Below the pieces are notes generated by a model that did no database searches, was not told the origin of the DNA, and worked only from the letters and a program-made list of their open reading frames with translations. A stretch of DNA of 64,000 nt from Acinetobacter higginsii. Its GTDB lineage: Bacteria > Pseudomonadota > Gammaproteobacteria > Pseudomonadales > Moraxellaceae. Both the position numbers and the translations under genes were made by a program. The stretch is from NCBI RefSeq assembly GCF_000369525.1, contig NZ_KB850073.1:310001-374000 (forward strand). Direction: 5' to 3'. Positions 22,780 through 31,700 of the stretch are shown in pieces. Position 1 is the stretch's first letter. Each line of letters opens with the position of its first letter.

Positions 22780-24681
22780 ATGCGTTACCCTGCATGGAAA
22801 TATTTACTGATCCTTGTGGTACTTGTGATCAGTACGTTATATGCACTTCCAAGTCTGTATCCAGATGAACCTGCTGTCCAAATTTCGGGGGCAAAAGCAG
22901 GCACCAAAATTGATCAGACGATCGTGCAAAAAGCTGAGCAGATTTTAAAAACTGCCAACATTAGCAGTCACGACAATAGCTTTACCAATAACGCGGCATT
23001 ATTACGTTTAAGCTCTTCTGAAGCGCAGTTAAAAGCCAAAGAAGTGTTACGCCGTGATTTAGGTGATGACTATGTAGTTGCACTCAACCTTGCACCGACC
23101 ACACCTGAGTGGTTGCAAAAGATTGGGGCGAAACCGATGAAACTCGGTTTGGACTTACGTGGCGGTGTACACTTCTTGCTCGAAGTCGACATGGATAAAG
23201 CAATTAGTCAGCGTATGGAAACATCAGCGACTGATTTGCGTCGTCAATTCCGTGATAACAAAATCAAATTTAACAACCTTGCGTTAAGTAACAACACCAT
23301 TACCGTCCAGTTTGCCAGCAATGCAGACCGTGATGCAGCGGCTGATTTTTTACGTCGCAATGGTAATGAATTTACTCAACAAGCGGTTGCAACCTCATCT
23401 GGTGCAACTTTAAGACTGAATTATACCGACACTCGTCGTCAGGAAATTCAATCTTATGCAGTGAATCAAAACTTAACCACTTTACGTAACCGTATTAACG
23501 AACTCGGTGTGGCTGAAGCACTGGTACAAACCCAAGGTAGCAACCGTATTGTGGTTGAATTACCGGGTGTACAAGATACCGCAGAAGCAAAACGTGTCTT
23601 GGGTCGTACGGCGAATCTCGAGTTCCGTTTAGTCGCGGATAGTAATGATCAATATATTGACCCATATACAGGGAAATATAATGGTCAGCCGCTTCCTCCT
23701 GGTACTGAAGTCTTTGCTTATCAGTCTTTAGACAGTGGTCGTCAATTGCTGTTACAGCGTAACCGTATTTTGACCGGTGAACGTGTTCAAAATGCAAGTT
23801 CTGGCTTTAGCCAAGACTCTGGTGGTGCTGAAGTAAACATCACCCTAGACTCTTCTGGCGGTAAGTTGATGGCTGATGCGACACGTGGTGCTGTCGGCAA
23901 ACGTATGGCCGTTTTGTTTATCGAGAATAAACAAAAGATCTCTTATGTTGCTGATCCAAACACAGGTGTTCAAACTGAAGTTCGCACCCCATATACCGAA
24001 TCTGTAGTGATCAACGCTGCGACGATCCAAGCGGTATTGGGTTCACAATTCCGTATTACTGGTCTAGATTCACCACAAGAAGCGGCTGAGCTTGCCTTGA
24101 TGCTTCGTGCAGGTGCTTTGGCTGCGCCGATGTACTTCGTTGAAGAACGTGTCGTGGGTCCAAGCCTTGGTCAAGAGAACATTGATAAGGGCGTATTATC
24201 AACCCAAATCGGTTTCTTGCTGGTTGCGATCTGGATGATCGTGTTCTTCCGTCTATTCGGTTTAATCGCGAACTTTGCCTTGGTCTTTAACCTTGCCATG
24301 ATCTTAACGGTAATGTCTTGGATTGGAGCTTCCCTCACCTTGCCGGGTATTGCAGGTATCGTAATTACCATTGGTATGGCGGTTGATGCCAACGTCCTGA
24401 TCTGTGAACGAATACGAGAGGAAATGCTCTGGGGCGCCTCGCCCAAACAGGCGATTGTGGCCGGTTATGATCGGGCCTATAACACCATTCTTGACTCGAA
24501 CTTAACCACGTTCATTGTTGCGTTTATTTTATTCGCGATTGGTACAGGTCCGATCAAAGGCTTCGCAGTCACCTTGATGATTGGTATTATTTGTTCGATG
24601 TTTACTGCAATTACAGTAACCCGTGCAATCGTACAGCTCATTTATGGCAAACGCCGTAATTTGAACAAGTTGAGTATTTAA
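22780..24681 (+). CDS. secD: Protein translocase subunit SecD
   Basis: Inner-membrane protein that uses proton motive force to help release proteins on the periplasmic side of SecYEG. It has 633 residues, slightly longer than E. coli. One N-terminal helix is followed by GLDLRGGVHFLLEV near 125, a large periplasmic domain with TLRNRINELGVAEALVQ, then a five-helix membrane block with GIVITIGMAVDANVLICERI. The C-terminal part is the usual RND-like half. secF follows by 10 bp. Confidence 0.98.
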   Translation: MRYPAWKYLLILVVLVISTLYALPSLYPDEPAVQISGAKAGTKIDQTIVQKAEQILKTANISSHDNSFTNNAALLRLSSSEAQLKAKEVLRRDLGDDYVVALNLAPTTPEWLQKIGAKPMKLGLDLRGGVHFLLEVDMDKAISQRMETSATDLRRQFRDNKIKFNNLALSNNTITVQFASNADRDAAADFLRRNGNEFTQQAVATSSGATLRLNYTDTRRQEIQSYAVNQNLTTLRNRINELGVAEALVQTQGSNRIVVELPGVQDTAEAKRVLGRTANLEFRLVADSNDQYIDPYTGKYNGQPLPPGTEVFAYQSLDSGRQLLLQRNRILTGERVQNASSGFSQDSGGAEVNITLDSSGGKLMADATRGAVGKRMAVLFIENKQKISYVADPNTGVQTEVRTPYTESVVINAATIQAVLGSQFRITGLDSPQEAAELALMLRAGALAAPMYFVEERVVGPSLGQENIDKGVLSTQIGFLLVAIWMIVFFRLFGLIANFALVFNLAMILTVMSWIGASLTLPGIAGIVITIGMAVDANVLICERIREEMLWGASPKQAIVAGYDRAYNTILDSNLTTFIVAFILFAIGTGPIKGFAVTLMIGIICSMFTAITVTRAIVQLIYGKRRNLNKLSI

Positions 24682-24691
24682 GGAGATTCAC

Positions 24692-25660
24692 ATGACTGAT
24701 CTGACTCAACAAGACTCAAAGCAATACGGTCGCCCAGATGATCTAAAAATCATCCCATTCATGAAGATTGCCACACCTGCGGCCATCTTCTCGATCCTGA
24801 TTACCATTGCCAGTATCTTCTTTATCGTAACGAAAGGTCTTAATCTTGGTTTGGACTTTACCGGTGGTATTTCGGCTGAATTAAACTACAAGCAAGGGGT
24901 TCAACCTGCGCAAGTGGTGCAAGCACTCGATCGTGCAGGTTTTAAAGATGCTGTGGTACAAACATTAGGCAGTAGTACTGATCTCATCGTACGTATGCCA
25001 GTACAAGAAGACCTGAATGTTGAAGACCTGAGCAATAGCATCACTAAAGCGGTTCAATTGCCGAATAACACCGTAGAAGTTCACAAAGTGGACTCTGTCG
25101 GTGGTGCAGTGGGTAATGAGCTGTATGTACGTTCTGCGGGTGCAGTTGCGCTGGCATTGATCTTAATGTTGATCTATGTCACCGTTCGCTTTGAGTTTAA
25201 AATGGCAGTCGGCGCTGTAATGTCATTATTCCATGACATTATCATCATTTTTGGTGCCTTTGCGCTGTTCCAGTGGCCATTCGACTTAACCGTACTTGCG
25301 GCTGTACTTGCGGTAATCGGTTTCTCGCTCAACGATAACATCGTTGTATCGGACCGTATCCGTGAAAACTTCCGTAAGATTCGCGGTGCTACACCTCGTG
25401 AAATCGTAGATATCGCCTTAACAGAAACTTTACGTCGTACCATCCATACCTCGATGACCCTATTACTCGTGGTCCTTGCCATGATGTTCTTAGGCGGTGA
25501 TGGCTTACACTGGTTCTCTATGGCAATGTTTGTCGGTATCTTTGTTGGTACTTACTCATCGATCTATATCGGTACAGCATACGCTTTATGGCGCGGTCTG
25601 AATCGTCAGGACTTTATTGTTCAAGTTAAACCTGAATTTGAAGAAGATCAGATTCCTTAA
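24692..25660 (+). CDS. secF: Protein translocase subunit SecF
   Basis: Partner of SecD. It has 322 residues. An N-terminal helix is followed by LGLDFTGGISAELNY, then membrane helices with VIGFSLNDNIVVSDRIREN and TSMTLLLVVLAMMFLGG. AGGAG lies 6 nt before the ATG. It is the last gene of the tgt-yajC-secDF block and is followed by a terminator. Confidence 0.98.
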   Translation: MTDLTQQDSKQYGRPDDLKIIPFMKIATPAAIFSILITIASIFFIVTKGLNLGLDFTGGISAELNYKQGVQPAQVVQALDRAGFKDAVVQTLGSSTDLIVRMPVQEDLNVEDLSNSITKAVQLPNNTVEVHKVDSVGGAVGNELYVRSAGAVALALILMLIYVTVRFEFKMAVGAVMSLFHDIIIIFGAFALFQWPFDLTVLAAVLAVIGFSLNDNIVVSDRIRENFRKIRGATPREIVDIALTETLRRTIHTSMTLLLVVLAMMFLGGDGLHWFSMAMFVGIFVGTYSSIYIGTAYALWRGLNRQDFIVQVKPEFEEDQIP

Positions 25661-25680
25661 ATCTGTTCTTCTTGAAACTA

Positions 25681-25708
25681 AAAATGCCAGCGAAATGCTG
25701 GCATTTTT
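25681..25708 (+). terminator. Intrinsic terminator of the secDF operon
   Basis: Stem AAAATGCCAGC/GCTGGCATTTT with loop GAAAT and trailing T run. Confidence 0.92.
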
Positions 25709-25781
25709 GTATGGGTATCAAAGCAAATCAGAACTTAAACAGACGTTTATCATCCATGTTTTCACATACAGTTGCACTGAA

Positions 25782-26495
25782 TTATCCTTTCATTAATGGA
25801 TAATCATAATCTCCCCACTTGCTGGTTTGAATGCCTAAACCATGCAAGCTTTCAATCAGTTTTACCGCAGCCCGAACCCCATCAATAATCGGAATACCAA
25901 GCTCTAGACTGACCTGATCAGCCATCTCGGCCATGCCACCACAGCCCAATACAATTGCACCAATCCCATCATGCATTTTAGCTTGCTGACAGCTTGCCAA
26001 TAATTTTTCATAGGCAATTTGCTTATCATGTTCCAATGCCAATACCGGTAGATCTATGCATCGAATCTGTGCACATTTTCGCTCAAACCCATATTGCTGC
26101 AATAAATGTTCAGCAATAATTTTGGTTCGGGCTAAGGTGGTCACAATCGAAAATTTTGTTGCCACCAAACTGGCCATGTGAAATGCAGCTTCAGCAATAC
26201 CAATCACTGGCGCTTGAGCCAATTCTCTGGCCGCATGCAAGGCGGGATCGCCGAAACAGGCGATGATATGCCCATCGACCTGCTGTGCTTTCCCTTGTTG
26301 AATCAGCTCCAGTACACCCACGGCCGAAATTGCCTCATCATAATGCCCTTCAATCGATAACAGCCCTTTCTCAGGAGACTGGACTATAATTTCGGTATCT
26401 GCCGCGGCCACCCGACGTGCAGCCTCAGCAATCGATGCGGTCATTTCGACACAGGTATTTGGATTAATGATCTGAATTCGAGTCGCGTTTCTCAT
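25782..26495 (-). CDS. Asp/Glu/hydantoin racemase family protein (allantoin racemase?)
   Basis: Cofactor-independent racemase of 237 residues. The two catalytic cysteines are in place: Cys80 in HIIACFGDPALHAAR and Cys185 in IVLGCGGMAEMA. The N-terminal IQIINPNTCVEMT and the C-terminal PIIDGVRAAVKLIE match hydantoin/allantoin racemases (HyuE/HpxA). It is divergent from an NCS1 transporter gene, so it probably racemises the imported hydantoin-type compound. The substrate cannot be read from sequence. Confidence 0.85.
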   Translation of the reverse strand: MRNATRIQIINPNTCVEMTASIAEAARRVAAADTEIIVQSPEKGLLSIEGHYDEAISAVGVLELIQQGKAQQVDGHIIACFGDPALHAARELAQAPVIGIAEAAFHMASLVATKFSIVTTLARTKIIAEHLLQQYGFERKCAQIRCIDLPVLALEHDKQIAYEKLLASCQQAKMHDGIGAIVLGCGGMAEMADQVSLELGIPIIDGVRAAVKLIESLHGLGIQTSKWGDYDYPLMKG

Positions 26496-26544
26496 TTCTG
26501 CACATTTTTAATTCAAAAAATAAGATTGATCATATTTCAATCCA

Positions 26545-26667
26545 ACTGGTCTGAACAGTTAAAATCTAAAATTAAATATTTAAACAAATATAATCAATTA
26601 ATTAATAATAAATTTAAACCAATAAAAAGAAGTTGGCTTAATTTCTGCATCACTGGTCTGAACAGTT
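26545..26667. promoter_or_regulatory. Two identical 16-bp operator-like repeats in the divergent promoter region
   Basis: ACTGGTCTGAACAGTT occurs at 26545-26560 and 26652-26667 in the same orientation, centres 107 bp apart. Each copy is itself partly palindromic (ACTG...CAGT). Both lie between the racemase and transporter genes, so one regulator, encoded elsewhere, probably controls both. Confidence 0.75.
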
Positions 26668-26687
26668 GTTTATCTTGAAGACCCGTC

Positions 26688-28154
26688 ATGAGCGATAACC
26701 CGAACTATAGTCCTAAACTCTCCAATGCAGATCTCATCCCTGCGCAACAAAATTGGACTTGGTACAACATCTTTTCCTTTTGGATGTCCGATGTGCATAG
26801 TATGGGCGGCTATGTGGTCGCAGCGAGCTTATTTTCACTCGGTCTTGCCAGCTGGCAAGTTCTGCTTGCCTTACTCATTGGCATCGTGATTGTTCAAGTT
26901 GCGGCGAACTTGGTCGCAAAACCCAGTCAAATTTCAGGGGTTCCCTATGCCGTCATCTCTCGCCAAGCCTTCGGGATTTATGGGGCCTATATTCCTGCCT
27001 TAATTCGCGGCCTGATTGCAGTTTCATGGTACGGCATTCAAACCTGGTTGGCATCCAATGCCCTGATGATGATTCTACTTAAGTTCTATCCAGCCTTACA
27101 CCCGCTTACACTGACAGAGTTTGCAGGTCTAAGTACGATTGGCTGGATCTGTTTTGGTTTTATTTGGGCGATACAAGCATTGGTTTTCTGGAAAGGCATG
27201 GACACCATCAAGGTCTTCATCGATTGGGCAGGTCCAATGGTCTATGTGGTGATGTTAGCGCTGGCATTATGGTTGGTGTGGAAAGCAGGTTGGCATAATA
27301 TTTCCCTTAATCTCAGTGATAAACAGCTCAGCGCCAATCAGCAGATCATGCAAACCATTGTGGCCATTGCATTGGTGGTGTCTTATTTCTCAGGTCCCTT
27401 ACTCAACTTTGGTGATTTCTCCCGTTATGGCAAAGATATGCAACAAGTCAAAAAAGGGAACTTTTGGGGACTGCCGTTTAACTTTATTTTCTTTGCCATC
27501 ATTGTGGTGATGATTGTTTCAGGTACCTTTAGTGTTTTTGGAAAAATGGTACATGATCCACTCGAAACGGTTGCCATGATCGATAACGGATTGGTGGTGG
27601 TGCTCGGTTTATTGACGGTATTAACCGCGACTATTGGCATTAATATTGTGGCGAATTTTGTTTCGGCAGGTTTTGATTTTTCTAATCTCGCGCCTCGTTT
27701 TCTTAATTTTCGCAGAGCAGGCATGATTGCAGCGATCGGTTCCATCTTTATCACCCCATGGAATTTATTTAACTCCCCAGAACTGATTCACTATACCCTT
27801 GATACTTTAGCGGCTTTTATCGGTCCACTGTTTGGTATTCTACTTGCTGACTTTTATCTGATTAACAAACAGAAAGTTCGGGTCGATGACTTATTTAGCG
27901 ATCAACCCACAGCAGCCTATTACTATCAAAAAGGCATCAATAAAAAAGCGGTGATGAGTTTAGTGGCAGCAGTCAGTATCGGCCTGCTGTTGGTTCTTAT
28001 TCCGAGTTTTCAGTTCTTGGCACCCTTCAACTGGTTTATTGGCGTTATGCTTGGCAGCAGTTTTTACTATCGCCTCTCTCGGGAAAGTGTCGTTTTAAAA
28101 GCAAAGAGTATCCATCATCAGCAAAGCTTAAATCTTCCTCAAAACCATCAATGA
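26688..28154 (+). CDS. NCS1-family transporter (allantoin/hydantoin/purine-type permease)
   Basis: Secondary transporter of 488 residues with about 12 membrane helices. The N-terminal PAQQNWTWYNIFSFWMSDVH followed by SMGGYVVAASLFSLGL is the NCS1 (Mhp1/AllP-like) signature. ISGVPYAVISRQAFGIYGA and LIAVSWYGIQTWLAS (substrate-site helix 3) also match. The divergent racemase suggests a hydantoin or allantoin substrate, but no catabolic genes for it lie nearby. Confidence 0.88.
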   Translation: MSDNPNYSPKLSNADLIPAQQNWTWYNIFSFWMSDVHSMGGYVVAASLFSLGLASWQVLLALLIGIVIVQVAANLVAKPSQISGVPYAVISRQAFGIYGAYIPALIRGLIAVSWYGIQTWLASNALMMILLKFYPALHPLTLTEFAGLSTIGWICFGFIWAIQALVFWKGMDTIKVFIDWAGPMVYVVMLALALWLVWKAGWHNISLNLSDKQLSANQQIMQTIVAIALVVSYFSGPLLNFGDFSRYGKDMQQVKKGNFWGLPFNFIFFAIIVVMIVSGTFSVFGKMVHDPLETVAMIDNGLVVVLGLLTVLTATIGINIVANFVSAGFDFSNLAPRFLNFRRAGMIAAIGSIFITPWNLFNSPELIHYTLDTLAAFIGPLFGILLADFYLINKQKVRVDDLFSDQPTAAYYYQKGINKKAVMSLVAAVSIGLLLVLIPSFQFLAPFNWFIGVMLGSSFYYRLSRESVVLKAKSIHHQQSLNLPQNHQ

Positions 28155-28176
28155 CTGCATTGATGGTGGTTGTTCT

Positions 28177-28848
28177 CTAATGCTGAATGATCTGAATTTT
28201 TGGAAACTGAAAACCTCGGCAAGACTGCTCTGCCCGCCATGCAATGGTGACCACGATTTTCTGGTTCAGGATAAAGTTCTGGTAAGCAAAAGTGCCAATC
28301 AATGGATGCGAACACATGCCGCCCTGATCAGAGGGATGCACCTGCGTATTCAAACTATTCAGGTCTAAACGAATACCAAGACCTGACGCTTTCAAGACCG
28401 CCTCTTTGGTGGTCCAGACCCGCAGCCAATATTCTGGGTCCTGATCTTGCTGCAGCCAAGTTTGGTATTCTTCGGCATGAAAGGCATGTTGTGCCAAGGC
28501 ATCAAAACGTACTTTCCGATCGAGTTCCTCGACATCAATCCCAAGATCTTTGACCCGTTCACTCATGGCCAAGGCATAATATTGCTGGCTATGGGTATGG
28601 TTAAAATGCAGTGCATGCGAACTTAAAAAGGGCTTACCATGTTCATGTTTGGAAAAACTGAGCGCCGCAACATCACTTTGCAGTCGTTGCGCCAACAGAT
28701 GATTACGGTAGTCCCTGATTTGCTGTTTTTTATAATGGTTAAAGCTGCTTAAATCAGCAAAATCAGTTTTAGGCTTTTCAAGCAGTTGTGCCAATGCCTG
28801 AACATGGATTTCAATTTCACGTAGCGTCATTGGCTCAACCTGATCCAA
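28177..28848 (-). CDS. apeB: 4'-phosphopantetheinyl transferase of the aryl polyene cluster
   Basis: Transfers phosphopantetheine from CoA to the serine of the two cluster ACPs. It has 223 residues. The Sfp/AcpT-type motifs are present: KPFLSSHALHFNHTHS, LGIDVEEL (metal-binding Asp/Glu, about 113-117) and LRVWTTKEAVLKASGLGI (WTxKEA). It is the most promoter-distal gene of the 17-kb operon, 4 bp after the preceding gene. Gene letters in this cluster follow the E. coli/Xenorhabdus names as I recall them. Confidence 0.9.
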   Translation of the reverse strand: MDQVEPMTLREIEIHVQALAQLLEKPKTDFADLSSFNHYKKQQIRDYRNHLLAQRLQSDVAALSFSKHEHGKPFLSSHALHFNHTHSQQYYALAMSERVKDLGIDVEELDRKVRFDALAQHAFHAEEYQTWLQQDQDPEYWLRVWTTKEAVLKASGLGIRLDLNSLNTQVHPSDQGGMCSHPLIGTFAYQNFILNQKIVVTIAWRAEQSCRGFQFPKIQIIQH

Positions 28849-28852
28849 TCAC

Positions 28853-29287
28853 TTAAAACTTCACAATATCGCCTTTCAGTGCAACGCTCGCCACTGCCAT
28901 ACCTTTATAGCATTGATAAGTGGTCGAATTTTGTGATTCATTCTTTTTAAAATAACTCACGATATTGGTCACTGCATTGGCACCACGCGCTTTTGCTGCT
29001 TTGTCTAACTGGATTAATGCCGAACGAAGCACCCAATCACATGACTTTTCAGCTGACTTACCAAAACCATTGGTTTTCTGATTGGTGACGATATCTTGTT
29101 CTAATACTTTTCCACCTGATTTGGTACCTTTAAGATAAAACTTGACCGTTCCATCGAGGGTTCCATCAGCAACTGCACGGTCTACCGCCGCTTTAAAATC
29201 CAGATTATGCACGGTATCTGCAGCTTGAACAGATGCAGCAAAACCAGCTGTTAATACAGTTGCTAAGAATAATTGTTTGATTGACAT
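28853..29287 (-). CDS. Secreted protein of the aryl polyene cluster
   Basis: A 144-residue protein with a cleavable signal peptide (MSIKQLFLATVLTAGFAASV, then QAA-D). The mature part contains FYLKGTKSGGKVLEQDIVTN and ARGANAVTNIVSYFKK, which fits the small periplasmic proteins often found in aryl polyene clusters and labelled excinuclease-like in databases. Two Cys (about 87 and 128) could form a disulfide. The function is unknown. It sits between the last ketosynthase and the PPTase gene. Confidence 0.75.
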   Translation of the reverse strand: MSIKQLFLATVLTAGFAASVQAADTVHNLDFKAAVDRAVADGTLDGTVKFYLKGTKSGGKVLEQDIVTNQKTNGFGKSAEKSCDWVLRSALIQLDKAAKARGANAVTNIVSYFKKNESQNSTTYQCYKGMAVASVALKGDIVKF

Positions 29288-29305
29288 TATGATGCCCCTT
29301 GCTTG

Positions 29306-30532
29306 TTATGTTGTTCGTTTAAAAATAAGTGAGGTATTAATCCCACCAAAAGCGAAGTTATTACTCATCATGATATTGATCTCACTCGCCCTCACTTGCT
29401 GAGTAATATAATCTAAATCACCACATTGTGGATCAATTTCATCCAGATTCAAGGTTGGAATCAATTCCCCACGCTGCATCATTTCTATACCCAACCAAGC
29501 TTCAATTGCCCCACACGCCCCCAAGGTATGCCCAAAATAACTCTTTAATGAGCTGATGGGTTTACGCCCTAAAATCCTTGCCGTAGCTTGGCTTTCAGCA
29601 ATGTCACCTTGATCGGTTGAAGTACCATGCGCATTGACGTAGTCAATCTGGCTGGCATCCAGTTGGGCATCTTTCAATGCCATTTGCATGCATTGCCCCA
29701 TCCGCTCACTATCAGGCTTGGTCACATGCTGCCCATCGGTATTGCTCGCATAGCCAATGATCTCCGCGTAAATGGTGGCGCCGCGCTGCTTGGCATGTTC
29801 ATATTCTTCAAGAATCAAACAACCAGCGCCCTCGCCAATCACCAAGCCGTCTCGTCGTGTATCAAACGGTCGTGGTGATTTTTCAGGATGATCATTCATC
29901 CCACTGGTCGCCAATAAAACATCAAAAACGGCGGCACCTGCGGCACTCAGCTCTTCCGCCCCACCGGCCAACATCAAGGTTTGTTTACCGTACTTAATCG
30001 CTTCATAGGCCTGACCAATCGCCATTGAACCTGAGGTACATGCACTCGAGGTTGGCAAGGTAAGCCCTTTCAAGCCGAAATAAACGGTCATGTTCACAGC
30101 ACTGGTATGCGACATCATGCGGATATAGGTGGTGGCATTGATCTTACTCATGTCTTGATCAATCAGCATATTGCCAAACTCGCGCACCGCATCCACACTG
30201 CCTGCAGATGAGCCAAAGGCCACGCCAGCCTCACCGCTGCTCAATATCTCATGACCGATTAAGCCTGCATCTTGCAAGGCATTCTCAGCACTGATGACCG
30301 ACATTAACGCAACACGTCCCATGCCTCGTGTCACCTTACGGTTAAAATGCTTGGCGACTTGAAAATCTGTCACTGGGCCTGCAAGCTTGGTTCTTAAATC
30401 TGGATATTGCTCCCACTCGGACATATAGCAAATACCGCTTTTACCCGCATGAAATTGGGCAAAGATGTCATCCGCATTTTCACCCAGCGAGGTAATTCCT
30501 GCCATGCCTGTAACCACAACACGCTTCATCAA
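29306..30532 (-). CDS. apeR: Beta-ketoacyl-ACP synthase (aryl polyene, ApeR-type)
   Basis: FabF-like condensing enzyme of 408 residues with a complete active site: Cys165 (SSACTSGS), His302 (NAHGTSTDQGD), Lys330 and His335 (KSYFGHTLGAC). It should extend the polyene chain or start it by condensing malonyl-ACP. Its ATG overlaps the stop codon of the ketoreductase gene by 4 bp. The order KS-DH-KR-KS (apeO-P-Q-R) is the conserved block of this cluster type. Confidence 0.92.
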   Translation of the reverse strand: MMKRVVVTGMAGITSLGENADDIFAQFHAGKSGICYMSEWEQYPDLRTKLAGPVTDFQVAKHFNRKVTRGMGRVALMSVISAENALQDAGLIGHEILSSGEAGVAFGSSAGSVDAVREFGNMLIDQDMSKINATTYIRMMSHTSAVNMTVYFGLKGLTLPTSSACTSGSMAIGQAYEAIKYGKQTLMLAGGAEELSAAGAAVFDVLLATSGMNDHPEKSPRPFDTRRDGLVIGEGAGCLILEEYEHAKQRGATIYAEIIGYASNTDGQHVTKPDSERMGQCMQMALKDAQLDASQIDYVNAHGTSTDQGDIAESQATARILGRKPISSLKSYFGHTLGACGAIEAWLGIEMMQRGELIPTLNLDEIDPQCGDLDYITQQVRASEINIMMSNNFAFGGINTSLIFKRTT

Positions 30533-31254
30533 ATCAGTCCTCCATTGACCGAAATCACCTGACGGGTAATATAAGAGGCTTCATCAGAACAGAGAAATTT
30601 CACCACAGCCGCCACTTCATCCACCTGCCCCATGCGCTGCATTGGAATCATTTTTAATGCATGCTCTTTGACTTCATCAGTGACCATTTCCGTTTCAATC
30701 AGGCCAGGTGCCACACAGTTCACCGTGATTTTGCGCTTGGCCAACTCCAAAGCCAATGCCTTGGTTGCCCCAATCAAGCCTGCTTTTGCTGCACTATAAT
30801 TCACCTGTCCACGATTACCCATAATGCCTGAGACCGAAGAAAGCGTCACGATTCGCCCACCTTTGCGTAGGTGAATCATCGGCATGATCAAGGGTTTAAG
30901 CACATTATAAAAACCGTCTAAAGAGGTCGAAATGACCTCATCCCAATCCTGATCTGTCAATGCAGGGAAAGCACCGTCATGGGTGAGACCTGCATTCAGT
31001 ACCACGCCATAGAAAGCGCCATGCTGTTCAACATCTTGTTCTAATAAGCTTTTGACATGCTCACGTTCATTCACATCAAATAATAAATAATGGCTGTTTT
31101 GCCCAAGCTTGTGAATCTGCTCAACCACCTGAGCTGCCTCAGCCTCACGTGAACGGGCGTGAATGGTCACGTCAAAACCCGCCTGAGCCAATTGTAATGC
31201 GATTGCTTTACCAATGCCACGGCTTGAACCCGTGACCAATATTCTTCTACTCAT
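30529..31254 (-). CDS. apeQ: 3-oxoacyl-ACP reductase (FabG-like, ApeQ)
   Basis: NADPH-dependent ketoreductase of the SDR family, 241 residues. It has the nucleotide motif TGSSRGIGKAIAL at 8-20, NAG at 87-89 and the catalytic set Ser140, Tyr153, Lys157 (LSSVSGIMGNRGQVNYSAAK). The C-terminal half has PGLIETEMV and the final VNGGLI. It reduces the beta-keto group after each condensation. It overlaps the ketosynthase gene downstream. Confidence 0.95.
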   Translation of the reverse strand: MSRRILVTGSSRGIGKAIALQLAQAGFDVTIHARSREAEAAQVVEQIHKLGQNSHYLLFDVNEREHVKSLLEQDVEQHGAFYGVVLNAGLTHDGAFPALTDQDWDEVISTSLDGFYNVLKPLIMPMIHLRKGGRIVTLSSVSGIMGNRGQVNYSAAKAGLIGATKALALELAKRKITVNCVAPGLIETEMVTDEVKEHALKMIPMQRMGQVDEVAAVVKFLCSDEASYITRQVISVNGGLI

Positions 31255-31268
31255 TGTTGTTCCTAAAA

Positions 31269-31700
31269 CTATAATGCCAATGTCGATTGATCAGTCGGTT
31301 CATAAACACTGAGTAAGGCACTGATCACCTGCTCAGCACCATCAATCTCGCAAGAAAACTGCCCCAGGCCTTCATGCAGATATTGCTGCTCGACCCGAAT
31401 TCTTAAGGTCTGTCCAAGCGCAAAATACGCAAAGGGTAACTGCAGCTTGCGTGTTCCCAACAAAAACCCCACTTTTGGTGCTTGCTGTAATTGTTGCCCC
31501 ATCCAACCTGAATAGGCACTAATGGTTTGCGCCATAATTTCAATACTTGTCCATGTCGGTAAACCCGCCGCCTCACAGAACATTAATTCAGGACGAATGG
31601 TCAATTCGGCAATCGCATAACCGTCTTTGACTTCGAGCAAATGATCAATAAAGACCATAGGTTGTTGATGTGGAATATATTCAATCGCATCTAATTTCAT
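31269..31700 (-). CDS. apeP: 3-hydroxyacyl-ACP dehydratase subunit (ApeP)
   Basis: Hot-dog-fold protein of 143 residues. HQQPMVFIDHLLEVKDGYAI at the start and CEAAGLPTWTSIEIMAQTIS in the middle match FabA/FabZ-like dehydratases of aryl polyene clusters. It is expected to act with the other dehydratase (here fused to the AMP ligase) as the ApeI-ApeP pair that makes the double bonds. It begins 1 bp before the end of the preceding ketosynthase gene region, so coupling is tight. Confidence 0.88.
   Translation of the reverse strand: MKLDAIEYIPHQQPMVFIDHLLEVKDGYAIAELTIRPELMFCEAAGLPTWTSIEIMAQTISAYSGWMGQQLQQAPKVGFLLGTRKLQLPFAYFALGQTLRIRVEQQYLHEGLGQFSCEIDGAEQVISALLSVYEPTDQSTLAL

Noticed and set aside
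26521..26650. Small RNA in the racemase-transporter gap
   Set aside because: The region is AT-rich with two protein-site-like repeats but has no terminator or stable hairpin.
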